Of a DNA stretch of 42,956 bases, positions 7,151 through 14,715 are shown one piece after another. The notes under the pieces were generated by a model. The model was not told the DNA's origin and did no database searches. It saw only the letters and a list, made by a program, of their open reading frames with translations. Position numbers and translations under genes: made by a program. Each line of letters begins with the position of its first letter. Within the stretch, counting starts at the first letter, position 1. Origin of the DNA: an uncultured Mycoplasmatota bacterium (GTDB lineage: Bacteria; Bacillota_I; Bacilli_A; RF39; UBA660); NCBI GenBank assembly GCA_900546245.1, contig URBY01000008.1, positions 1 through 42,956 on the forward strand, in the 5' to 3' direction.

Positions 7151-7606
7151 ATGAAAAGAAAAAGATTAGTAAGAATTGAGATGTTATTAAGTATTTTAAT
7201 TGTAATAGGAATATTTTTCTTGATTTTTAATGTATATTTTATATTAAAAGGTTTTGGGAAAGATTTTTTATATGTAAATGACAAAAATAGGCAAAGTATA
7301 AAGAATATAATAGAAAAAAGTGAGTATTATGATAGTTCGGAAGATTTTTATAATGTAAGGAAAATTCAGTTTTTTCTAGCCTTCAATGATTTGGAATTTA
7401 CTTTATATTATAAAGATGGAACAGTAAAAAAAATATATGATGATAGTTTAACTGATTTAGAAGAATATATAGAAGAAAAAGGATATAACGAAGGTGAATT
7501 TTTTGTTATGTTAGGAACAGGAATGATTATTATTTGTATAGGATTAAATGAAATAAGAAAAAGAGTATCAAATCAAATAGATTTGATTGATAAACAAGAA
7601 AATTAA
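7151..7606 (+). CDS. Small membrane protein, two transmembrane segments
   Basis: A 151-residue protein with a hydrophobic helix at about 10-32, an acidic extracytoplasmic or loop region containing KIQFFLAFNDLEFTLYYKDGTVKKIYDD, and a second helix at about 117-134. I do not recognise a family. The middle looks like a small beta-rich domain. It has the same 38-bp repeat upstream as the following XRE regulator, suggesting joint control. The ATG at 7151 follows AAAAGGAAA. Confidence 0.6.
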   Translation: MKRKRLVRIEMLLSILIVIGIFFLIFNVYFILKGFGKDFLYVNDKNRQSIKNIIEKSEYYDSSEDFYNVRKIQFFLAFNDLEFTLYYKDGTVKKIYDDSLTDLEEYIEEKGYNEGEFFVMLGTGMIIICIGLNEIRKRVSNQIDLIDKQEN

Positions 7607-7621
7607 ATAGATTTATATAAA

Positions 7622-7659
7622 TTACAAGTTAGTAATTAGTTAGAAAAATAGTAAGTTGT
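7622..7659. repeat. 38-bp repeat copy 2, immediately upstream of the XRE gene
   Basis: Second copy of the 7070-7107 repeat; it ends 2 bases before the AAGGAG ribosome-binding site of the XRE-family gene, so bound protein would block translation or transcription start. A looser third version with the same ends (TTACAATTT ... ATAGTAATTT) lies at 9096-9129. Confidence 0.6.
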
Positions 7660-7676
7660 CAAGGAGAAATATAGTT

Positions 7677-8303
7677 ATGGAATTTAGCAAAAAAATACAA
7701 GAATTAAGAAATAAAAATAAATTAACACAAGAACAATTTGCAGAAAAATTATATGTATCACGAACTGCAGTATCAAAATGGGAAAGTGGGAAAGGTTATC
7801 CTAGCATTGATTCATTAAAATATATATCAAAAATATTTAATGTTTCAATTGATGAACTATTATCAAACGAAGAAATAATAGATATTGCTAAAAATGAAAA
7901 TACTTCTAACATTGAAAAAATAAATAATTTAGTATATGGATTACTTGATATAATGAGTATTTTATTTATCTTTTTACCACTTTATGGACAAAAAATTGGA
8001 GAAAAATTTTATACAGTATCTTTAATTAGTTGTACTGATATAGGAAATACTATAAAAACAATATACTTTATTACTTTGATTTTTATATCTATAATTGGAA
8101 TTGTAGAAATTGTATATAATTTTATAGATGACAAGAAAATACGAATTATAGTTAATATTGTTTCACTTATTATTCAAACAATTGCAATATTATTTTTTGT
8201 AATGACAAGACAACCTTATGCAACATTAATAATGTTTATGATATTGATTATAAAAATGTCATTGATAATTAAAGATAATTTTAATAAGAAAAAAGTATTA
8301 TAA
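7677..8303 (+). CDS. XRE-family transcriptional regulator with a membrane domain
   Basis: A 208-residue protein: N-terminal XRE helix-turn-helix (about 5-60, with LTQEQFAEKLYVSRTAVSKWESGKGYPS as spaced motif pieces), a short linker, then four hydrophobic helices from about residue 85 to the end. The start is ATG 7677, with AAGGAG 10-15 bases upstream; an in-frame TTG at 7656 would put the ribosome-binding site inside the gene. Membrane-anchored XRE regulators of this type are common in Bacillota and often control the adjacent membrane or phosphatase gene. Here the neighbours are the small two-TM protein and a PAP2 phosphatase. The signal sensed is unknown. Confidence 0.82.
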   Translation: MEFSKKIQELRNKNKLTQEQFAEKLYVSRTAVSKWESGKGYPSIDSLKYISKIFNVSIDELLSNEEIIDIAKNENTSNIEKINNLVYGLLDIMSILFIFLPLYGQKIGEKFYTVSLISCTDIGNTIKTIYFITLIFISIIGIVEIVYNFIDDKKIRIIVNIVSLIIQTIAILFFVMTRQPYATLIMFMILIIKMSLIIKDNFNKKKVL

Positions 8304-8304
8304 G

Positions 8305-8322
8305 TGCCTAAAAATAGGCATT
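8305..8322 (+). terminator. Short hairpin after the XRE gene
   Basis: TGCCTA-AAAA-TAGGCA followed by TTGTT; the stem is good but the T run is weak. Confidence 0.45.
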
Positions 8323-8431
8323 GTTACTAAAAGTGTCAAACAAATATATAGGTAGTGAGAGAAAGTTTCTTGATAGATATAAAATTTCATAATAAACTCA
8401 AAATGGGATTACCCAGAAAGGAGTATTTATT

Positions 8432-9088
8432 ATGAACAACAAAAAAAGAAATTTTCTCATTAGTGGAATTTTGCTTTTAATAGCAATAACTTTTACAATA
8501 TTAGTCAAAGTAGTAGATGTAAAACAAATTGGAGTAAACAATTCTAGTATAGGGTTTGCGACTTTAAATCAATTTATTTTTGAAACTACAGGAGTAAATA
8601 TGATTTGGTATCACATTACTGATTGGTTAGGATTAATTCCTGTTTTTATGGCTATAGTGTATGCTTTTATAGGGCTTATCCAATTAATAAAAAGAAGAAG
8701 TATATTTAAAGTCGATAAAGAGATTATACTATTAGGACTATATTATATTATTGTAATAGCTTTATATGTATTCTTTGAAAAAGTAATTATTAATTATAGA
8801 CCAATATTAATGAATGGCTTTTTAGAAGCATCTTACCCATCATCTCATACATTGATGACAATTTGCATTTGTGGAAGTTCTATTTTAATCAATAAAAAGT
8901 TATTTAATAATAAAATAACAAAAGTTATTAATTATTTATCAATTATTATAATTACAATAACTGTTGTTGGAAGATTAATATCAGGTGTTCATTGGTTTAC
9001 TGATATTATAGGTGGCATACTTATATCAAGTGGTTTATTAATGACTTTTTATTCTTTATTAAGTATAATAAACAAAGAAAATTATTAG
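8432..9088 (+). CDS. PAP2-family membrane phosphatase (first copy)
   Basis: A 218-residue integral membrane phosphatase acting on lipid phosphates or pyrophosphates. The three catalytic motifs are present: KVIINYRP (motif 1, about 112-119), YPSSH (motif 2, about 133-137) and RLISGVHWFTD (motif 3, about 183-193), set among six hydrophobic helices. GGAG precedes ATG 8432. This copy lies in the accessory island; a second, differently organised PAP2 protein is at 28221. Candidate roles are undecaprenyl pyrophosphate recycling (bacitracin tolerance) or phosphatidylglycerophosphate dephosphorylation. It may be regulated by the upstream membrane XRE protein, although a weak hairpin separates them. 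Confidence 0.88.
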   Translation: MNNKKRNFLISGILLLIAITFTILVKVVDVKQIGVNNSSIGFATLNQFIFETTGVNMIWYHITDWLGLIPVFMAIVYAFIGLIQLIKRRSIFKVDKEIILLGLYYIIVIALYVFFEKVIINYRPILMNGFLEASYPSSHTLMTICICGSSILINKKLFNNKITKVINYLSIIIITITVVGRLISGVHWFTDIIGGILISSGLLMTFYSLLSIINKENY

Positions 9089-9132
9089 TACAAATTACAA
9101 TTTTATAGTTATTGATTTATAGTAATTTACCG

Positions 9133-9162
9133 AAAAGATTGTCAGTAATGACAGTCTTTTTT
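9133..9162 (+). terminator. Terminator after PAP2
   Basis: 12-bp stem AAAAGATTGTCA / TGACAGTCTTTT (one G-T pair), GTAA loop, then T's. Confidence 0.85.
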
Positions 9163-9170
9163 GTTATATA

Positions 9171-9207
9171 TTGACTTTTAACGGTAACTACTATAAAATA
9201 TAGTAGT
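9171..9207 (+). promoter_or_regulatory. Promoter with a 21-bp dyad operator for the VOC-PadR(-tet) operon
   Basis: TTGACT (9171-9176), a 17-base spacer, TAAAAT (9194-9199). A perfect dyad ACTACTATA-AAA-TATAGTAGT (9187-9207) covers the -10 box, the natural place for PadR autorepression. Confidence 0.72.
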
Positions 9208-9240
9208 GTAGCTTATAGCAAAAAAGGAGATGTGGAGTAT

Positions 9241-9585
9241 ATGAAAAATTATGACAACTATTTTCTTCCTGTAGATAATATGGAAGAAGCAAAAAGATAT
9301 TATGAGGAAATATTGGGGTTAAAAAAGAAATTTGATTTTTCTGATAAGGGAATGGTTGCTTATAATATTGGAAATGAAGAACCTGCAATAATTTTAAAAG
9401 ACAAAAATAAATTTGAGAATTTAAAGCCTACAATATGGTTTGAAGTAGAAGATGTTGCAATCTTCTATAAAGAAATGTTGAATAATGGTATAAAATTTTT
9501 GAGTGAGCCTTTTAAAATTGGAACTGGTAATGCAGTCGAGTTTGAAGATCCATTTGGAAATAGACTTGGCGTTACAGAATATTAA
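9241..9585 (+). CDS. VOC-superfamily (glyoxalase/bleomycin-resistance fold) protein
   Basis: A 114-residue single VOC domain: two beta-alpha-beta-beta-beta repeats, with FLPVDNMEEAKRYYEEILGL at the start and VEFEDPFGNRLGVTEY at the end. The final FEDPFGN segment is typical of the fold. Members bind metal and small molecules, or sequester drugs such as bleomycin, and some are methylglyoxal enzymes; the sequence does not choose between these. ATG 9241 is taken as the start; a GTG at 9232 is possible. It is first in an operon with a PadR regulator 16 bases downstream, so PadR probably senses the compound handled here. Confidence 0.82.
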   Translation: MKNYDNYFLPVDNMEEAKRYYEEILGLKKKFDFSDKGMVAYNIGNEEPAIILKDKNKFENLKPTIWFEVEDVAIFYKEMLNNGIKFLSEPFKIGTGNAVEFEDPFGNRLGVTEY

Positions 9586-9601
9586 GTAAGGAGTAGAGAT
9601 T

Positions 9602-10129
9602 ATGTCAAATATAGATTTAGTATTATTAGGACTTATTAAACAAAAATCACAAAGTGCTTATGATATTAAAAAAAATATAGAATATCGTAATATACCAAGA
9701 TGGGTAAAAATTAGTGAACAGTCTATTTATAAGAAAGTATTACAATTAGAATCAAAAGAATATATTGTTAGCCATAAAGAGAAAGAGGGAAATATGCCAG
9801 ATAAAGCAGTATATACTATTACTGACAAAGGTAATGATTATTTTAATAAACTTATGAATGATATTTCAAATTCTGATGTTAGTCTATATTTGGATTTTAA
9901 TATTATTATCACGAATTTAGATTTAGTAGATGATGAACAAAAAAAGATTCTTGTTTCTAATATAAAATCAAAGATATTAGAATTAAAAGAATTACTAAAT
10001 GAAAGACAATCTCATAGACAACATATTCCTAATGTTGGAAAACAAATGTTCAAACAACAATTAGCATTAGTAGAAACATTAGAAAAGTGGATAATTGATT
10101 TTGAGAATAGTTTAAAAGAACAAAATTAG
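9602..10129 (+). CDS. PadR-family transcriptional regulator
   Basis: A 175-residue PadR regulator: N-terminal winged helix starting DLVLLGLIKQKSQSAYDIKK, with recognition helix WVKISEQSIYKKVLQLESKEYI and a beta-wing carrying VYTITDKGNDYF, followed by a C-terminal helical dimerisation domain (about 95-175). PadR proteins repress detoxification genes until a small molecule binds. It follows the VOC gene by 16 bases and precedes the tetracycline-resistance gene by 49 bases with no terminator or clear promoter between, so all three may be one transcript under the 9171 promoter and its dyad. Confidence 0.87.
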   Translation: MSNIDLVLLGLIKQKSQSAYDIKKNIEYRNIPRWVKISEQSIYKKVLQLESKEYIVSHKEKEGNMPDKAVYTITDKGNDYFNKLMNDISNSDVSLYLDFNIIITNLDLVDDEQKKILVSNIKSKILELKELLNERQSHRQHIPNVGKQMFKQQLALVETLEKWIIDFENSLKEQN

Positions 10130-10178
10130 CAAATATTGATTTTAAGTTAAAAGATAAATTTGTAGGGAGGGAAATTCA

Positions 10179-12101
10179 ATGAAAATAATCAACATTGGTA
10201 TTCTTGCTCATGTAGATGCAGGAAAGACAACTTTAACGGAAAGTCTGCTTTATACAAGTGGAGCGATTTTAGAATTAGGCAGTGTAGATAAGGGAACAAC
10301 AAGGACAGATACTATGTTTTTAGAACGTCAGCGTGGAATCACAATTCAGGCAGCAGTTACTTCTTTTAATTGGAATGACTACAAAATCAATATTGTAGAT
10401 ACTCCTGGACATGCAGATTTTATAACAGAAGTGTATCGTTCCTTATCTGTTCTTGATGGAGCTATTTTAGTAATTTCTGCTAAAGATGGTGTACAAGCAC
10501 AAACCAGAATACTATTCCATGCACTTCAAAAAATGAATATACCAACAATTATTTTTATAAATAAAATAGATCAGGATGGAATTAACTTAAATAATATTTA
10601 TCAAAATATCAAAGAAAAACTTTCAAATGATATTATTGTTATGCAAAATGTAACATTAACTCCAGAAATATCAATTAAAAATATTATTGATTTAGATGAT
10701 TGGGATCCTGTAATTTCCAAAAATGATAAACTTTTAGAAAAATATATTGCAGGAGAAAAATTGACTATACAAGAATTAACGTATGAAGAATATAGGTGTG
10801 TTAAAAAAGGTTCGTTGTTTCCTATATACCATGGAAGTGCTAGAAATAATATAGGGACTCAACAACTCATCGAAGCTATTTCAAATCTTTTTTGTCCTGA
10901 AATGAATGAGAATGATTCAGAACTATGTGGAAGGGTTTTTAAAATTGAATATACAGACCATAAGCAAAGATTAGTTTATTTGCGTCTTTACAGTGGAACA
11001 TTACACTTACGAGATACAATTATATTGCCAGAAAAAAAGAAAGTGAAACTTACAGAAATATATATTCCTTCAAATGGAGAAATGATACAGACAAAAACAG
11101 TTTGTTCTGGAGATATTTTTATTATACCTAACAATACATTAAGATTGAACGATATTATAGGAAATGAAAAGCTTTTGCCATGCAATGTATGGAATGACAA
11201 TACTGCACCAATACTACGAACAAGAATTGAACCGATAAAAATAGAAGAGAGAGAAAAATTATTGGATGCTCTTACAGAAATTGCAGATACTGATCCTCTT
11301 TTACGTTATTATGTTGATACGATAACACATGAAATCATCATTTCTTTTTTAGGAACAGTGCAGTTAGAAGTTATCTGTTCTATGTTGATTGAAAAATATC
11401 ACATAAACATAAGAATCGAAGATCCAACCGTAATTTATTTGGAAAAACCATTACAAAAGGCAGATTATACTATTCATATTGAAGTACCACCAAATCCATT
11501 TTGGGCATCGATTGGATTATCAATAACTCCACTTCCAATTGGCAGTGGAATACAGTACGAAAGCAAAGTTTCACTCGGTTATTTAAATCAAAGTTTCCAA
11601 AATGCAGTAAGAGAAGGTATTAATTATGGACTGGAGCAAGGTTTGTATGGTTGGGAAGTAACAGATTGTAAAATATGTTTTGAATATGGTGTTTATTATA
11701 GCCCTGTTAGTACTCCCTCGGATTTTCGCTTTCTTGCCCCAATTGTACTTGAACAAACATTGAAAAAAGCGGGAACGCAATTATTAGAGCCATATTGTTC
11801 GTTTATACTTTTTACACCACAGGGATACTTTTCTCGTGCATATAATGATGCACAAAAACATTGTGCAATAATTGAAACAAGTCAATCAAAAAATGATGAA
11901 GTTATTTTTACAGGACATATTCCTGCACGTTGTATTAATGAATATCGTAATACTTTAACTCTATATACAAATGGGCAAGCAGTTTTTTTGACAGAATTAA
12001 AAGATTATCAAATTGCTACTTGTGAACCAGTTATTCAATCACGCAGACCAAATAATCGAATAGATAAAGTACGCCATATGTTTAATAAAAAAGAAAATTA
12101 A
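10179..12101 (+). CDS. tet: Tetracycline-resistance ribosomal protection protein (Tet(M)/(O)/(W) class)
   Basis: A 640-residue EF-G-like GTPase that removes tetracycline from the ribosome. Seen: G1 AHVDAGKT (10-17), switch motif RGITIQAAV (about 52-60), DTPGH (74-78), NKID (128-131), and domain IV/V with the VSTPSDFR loop region and C-terminal RRPNNRIDKVRHMF. The length matches the family exactly. From memory the sequence looks closest to the Tet(44) branch, which I cannot verify here. GGGAGGG precedes ATG 10179. The usual several-hundred-base leader with attenuator and short leader peptide of tet(M)-type genes is absent. Codon use is somewhat richer in G+C than its neighbours, supporting acquisition. 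Confidence 0.95.
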   Translation: MKIINIGILAHVDAGKTTLTESLLYTSGAILELGSVDKGTTRTDTMFLERQRGITIQAAVTSFNWNDYKINIVDTPGHADFITEVYRSLSVLDGAILVISAKDGVQAQTRILFHALQKMNIPTIIFINKIDQDGINLNNIYQNIKEKLSNDIIVMQNVTLTPEISIKNIIDLDDWDPVISKNDKLLEKYIAGEKLTIQELTYEEYRCVKKGSLFPIYHGSARNNIGTQQLIEAISNLFCPEMNENDSELCGRVFKIEYTDHKQRLVYLRLYSGTLHLRDTIILPEKKKVKLTEIYIPSNGEMIQTKTVCSGDIFIIPNNTLRLNDIIGNEKLLPCNVWNDNTAPILRTRIEPIKIEEREKLLDALTEIADTDPLLRYYVDTITHEIIISFLGTVQLEVICSMLIEKYHINIRIEDPTVIYLEKPLQKADYTIHIEVPPNPFWASIGLSITPLPIGSGIQYESKVSLGYLNQSFQNAVREGINYGLEQGLYGWEVTDCKICFEYGVYYSPVSTPSDFRFLAPIVLEQTLKKAGTQLLEPYCSFILFTPQGYFSRAYNDAQKHCAIIETSQSKNDEVIFTGHIPARCINEYRNTLTLYTNGQAVFLTELKDYQIATCEPVIQSRRPNNRIDKVRHMFNKKEN

Positions 12102-12189
12102 GTTACTATTCGCTAAATTACAAGTATACTTTAAGATGTAAATAATTTAATATTTATATCTTATTTTTTTATGTTAAATTATTTACCAA

Positions 12190-12350
12190 GAGTTTAAGTG
12201 AGAACGGCAAATTACAGAGGTCATAGAATCTAACAAATTGACAGTTCAGCTTTTATTTCTATTATTAATTTAGTTTAAGATAGTGAGGTCGTAGAATCTA
12301 TATAACAAGCTTGATGAAATAATGGTGGAAACAAGAGACTTAAATTCAGA
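12190..12350 (+). ncRNA. Putative IS110 bridge-RNA region
   Basis: In the IS110 group a noncoding RNA made from the DNA upstream of the transposase pairs with target and donor sites. This 5' noncoding stretch is of fitting size and has a repeated motif, GAGGTCxTAGAATCTA, at 12217-12232 and 12285-12300, spaced 68 bases, possibly marking two equivalent loops. No ORF is present. Loop assignment needs RNA folding and element ends; the call rests on position and repeat only. Confidence 0.45.
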
Positions 12351-12362
12351 AAGGAGTAAATA

Positions 12363-13565
12363 ATGAAATCAGTATTAAGTGTTGATGTAGCTAAAGGAAA
12401 AAGTATGATAATGTTATCTACTGAATATGGAGAAGTATTGATTGAACCTAAAGAGATAAAACATAATTTTCGTGATTTTAATGAATTAAAAGATAAAATT
12501 GAAAGTTTTAATTTAGAAGATTTAACTATTTTCATGGAATCAACAGGAATATATCATTTGCCAGTAGAAAGATATTTTAAAGAAAATAATTTTAATACAT
12601 TAGTAATTAATAGTTTAACGACCAAAAATAATTATGATACATTAAGGAAAACAAAAACTGATACAAAAGATTGTATGAGATTAGCTAAATTATTTTTCGT
12701 AAATGAAGTAGAATATCATGATTTGTCTAAAAAAGATTTATATGCTAATTTGAAAGCAATGACAAGACAATATTTTTATCTAACTCAATTAAATGTGAGT
12801 TGTAAAAATAGATATAAAAGACTTATAAATATATGTTTTCCAGAATTTGAAGAAATATTTAAAGGCAGCAGAATATATGAAGAAACAGCATTAAACTTTA
12901 TTAAAACCTTTCCTCATGCTTATATAGTAAAAGAAAAAAGAATAGATGCATTATACAATAATTTGTATAAAACTAATTCTAGACATGATTATTATTATAA
13001 GAGGTTAGCAAACAAAATCAAAGATATAGCAGTTAATTCATATCCAGGTGTCGATAAAGATCATTCGGATGTAAAGAACTTATCTGATATGGCTGCTATT
13101 TTACAAGAGAATATTAAGACAATAAATGAATTAAAAGAAAAGATGATAAAAACTGCAAAAGAGTCACCTTACTTCGATATAATTAATTCTTTTTACGGGA
13201 TAGGAGAAGTATTAACAACCGAATTATTAGGTGAATTAGGTGATATAACAAGATTTGATAATCATAGACAATTAATTGCTTTCTGTGGTTTAGATCCAAC
13301 AATAATTCAATCTGGGAAAAGTATAAACGTGCATGGAACTATTTCTAAACGTGGAAATAAATATGCAAGATGGATATTATTTAATATTAGTCAAATAGTA
13401 GTTAAGTTAGGGCATCAATGTCCTGGACACCCCGTATATGATTATTATTTAACAAAAAAAGCAGAAGGTAAACATTATTATGAAAACCTAACTGCTTGCT
13501 CTACAAAAATATTAAGAATGTTATATACAATGTGCAAAAATAATACAACATTCAAAATAAATTAA
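12363..13565 (+). CDS. IS110-family transposase (DEDD recombinase)
   Basis: A 400-residue transposase with an N-terminal DEDD RuvC-like domain (SVDVAKG Asp8, FMESTG Glu59, KTDTKDC Asp100 and Asp103), a helical middle, and a C-terminal transposase_20 domain containing FYGIGEVLTTELLGELGD and the SGKS...ISKRGNKYARW segment with the candidate serine nucleophile (Ser317 or Ser320). It is full length for the family, with no frameshift. AAGGAG lies about 8 bases before ATG 12363. It catalyses RNA-guided strand exchange together with the noncoding RNA encoded beside it in characterised relatives. Confidence 0.93.
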   Translation: MKSVLSVDVAKGKSMIMLSTEYGEVLIEPKEIKHNFRDFNELKDKIESFNLEDLTIFMESTGIYHLPVERYFKENNFNTLVINSLTTKNNYDTLRKTKTDTKDCMRLAKLFFVNEVEYHDLSKKDLYANLKAMTRQYFYLTQLNVSCKNRYKRLINICFPEFEEIFKGSRIYEETALNFIKTFPHAYIVKEKRIDALYNNLYKTNSRHDYYYKRLANKIKDIAVNSYPGVDKDHSDVKNLSDMAAILQENIKTINELKEKMIKTAKESPYFDIINSFYGIGEVLTTELLGELGDITRFDNHRQLIAFCGLDPTIIQSGKSINVHGTISKRGNKYARWILFNISQIVVKLGHQCPGHPVYDYYLTKKAEGKHYYENLTACSTKILRMLYTMCKNNTTFKIN

Positions 13566-13597
13566 CAAATTAATTTTAACATATATATAATTACATT

Positions 13598-13637
13598 ACA
13601 CGAAAAAAATTAAAAAAACGCATATTTTCGTGTTTTT
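13598..13637 (+). terminator. Terminator after the transposase
   Basis: 9-bp stem ACACGAAAA / TTTTCGTGT with an 18-base loop, followed by T's; the long loop lowers confidence. Confidence 0.5.
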
Positions 13638-13642
13638 AGTCG

Positions 13643-13651
13643 TGGTATAAT
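13643..13651 (+). promoter_or_regulatory. Extended -10 promoter for the metallophosphoesterase
   Basis: TGGTATAAT, 75 bases upstream of ATG 13727, directly after the preceding terminator's T run. Confidence 0.55.
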
Positions 13652-13726
13652 ATTAATATAAATTTAGTGTTGACAAAACTTAGATAGTCAATTATTTGAT
13701 TTTAATACCAAAACAGGAGGTAACTT

Positions 13727-14647
13727 ATGATTTATATAACGGGAGATACACATAGAGATTTTGCAAGATTATATAATTTAAATTTTACAGAAGATGATAT
13801 ATTAATAATACTTGGTGATGTTGGAATAAATTATTATTTAAATGAAGATGATAGAAAATTAAAAACAAGATTAAATTCATTAAAAATAAAATTGTTTTGT
13901 ATTCAAGGTAATCATGAAGAGAGACCAGAGAATATAGATACTTATAAAGAAGTAAATATGTTTAATGGTAAAGTATTTATTGAAGAAGATTATCCTAATT
14001 TAATATTTGCCAAAAATGGAGAACTTTATAATATTAATGATAAAAATATATTAGTACTTGGTGGAGCATATTCTATAGATAAGAATTATAGAATAATTAA
14101 TAATTATCCTTGGTTTAAAAATGAGCAATTATCATTTAATGAAATGAATAACATTTTAGATAAGTATTCAGGTAAGCATGTAGACATAATATTATCACAT
14201 ACTTGTCCACTTAAGTATGAACCTGTTGAAGCATTTAAATTAAAATTAGATCAATCTAAAATAGATAAAACAATGGAAAAATTTTTAGATGTAGTAGAGG
14301 AAAAAATAGATTATGATAAATGGTATTGTGGGCATTATCATATTGAAAAACAGGTTGATAAATTAGAGTTTATGTTTGGAAGAATAAAAAACTTTGATAA
14401 TGGAGAATTTGTTCCAAAATTTAATAGAGATGGATATGAAATAGTTAGGGATGCATATAGTCAGAATGAAGTGATGAAAGAAGAAGTTAAATGTCCTAAA
14501 TGTAATTCTAAAAATATATCAGTATTAAAAGGTGATGGATTTAGTATTATTGGTGCAGATTATATAGCAATTATTTGCAATGATTGTAAAAAAATATATG
14601 GTTTTAAAGATGTTAAATACAAAACTAATTGTCCTAAAGAATTATAA
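13727..14647 (+). CDS. Calcineurin-like metallophosphoesterase with C-terminal zinc ribbon
   Basis: A 306-residue protein. The phosphoesterase core shows all blocks: GDTHRD (residues 6-11), ILGDVGINY (about 29-37), GNHEERPENI (about 65-74), SHTCP (about 157-161) and GHYH (about 203-206), giving a two-metal site for phosphoesters or nucleic acid. Residues 253-300 add a zinc ribbon (CPKC ... CNDC), which would suit nucleic acid or protein binding. AGGAGG precedes ATG 13727. It sits at the start of the defence island, 68 bases before the Abi gene, which has its own promoter. A defence role is plausible from context but not shown; housekeeping phosphoesterases share these motifs. Confidence 0.85.
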   Translation: MIYITGDTHRDFARLYNLNFTEDDILIILGDVGINYYLNEDDRKLKTRLNSLKIKLFCIQGNHEERPENIDTYKEVNMFNGKVFIEEDYPNLIFAKNGELYNINDKNILVLGGAYSIDKNYRIINNYPWFKNEQLSFNEMNNILDKYSGKHVDIILSHTCPLKYEPVEAFKLKLDQSKIDKTMEKFLDVVEEKIDYDKWYCGHYHIEKQVDKLEFMFGRIKNFDNGEFVPKFNRDGYEIVRDAYSQNEVMKEEVKCPKCNSKNISVLKGDGFSIIGADYIAIICNDCKKIYGFKDVKYKTNCPKEL

Positions 14648-14680
14648 ATTTATTTTAAATATAAAATTTAAAAGATAGTG

Positions 14681-14689
14681 TGCTATAAT
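14681..14689 (+). promoter_or_regulatory. Extended -10 promoter for the Abi gene
   Basis: TGCTATAAT, 26 bases upstream of the GTG start at 14716. Confidence 0.6.
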
Positions 14690-14715
14690 TCTTATAGCAG
14701 TTAGGATGTGATAAT

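Larger units (their letters stand above)
12180..13640 (+). mobile_element. IS110-family insertion sequence (limits approximate)
   Basis: Contains one DEDD transposase gene with about 180 bases of noncoding DNA before it and about 60 after. As usual for IS110 elements, no terminal inverted repeats are visible, so the ends cannot be fixed from one copy. It sits between the tetracycline-resistance gene and the defence island and may have helped assemble them. Confidence 0.7.

Noticed and set aside
10988..11780. Antisense ORFs within the tetracycline-resistance gene
   Set aside because: No ribosome-binding sites and no recognisable protein features; shadows of the strong sense gene.
12102..12180. 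Terminator or promoter between the tetracycline gene and the IS
   Set aside because: Only A+T-rich DNA with loose, imperfect inverted repeats; no convincing stem followed by T's.
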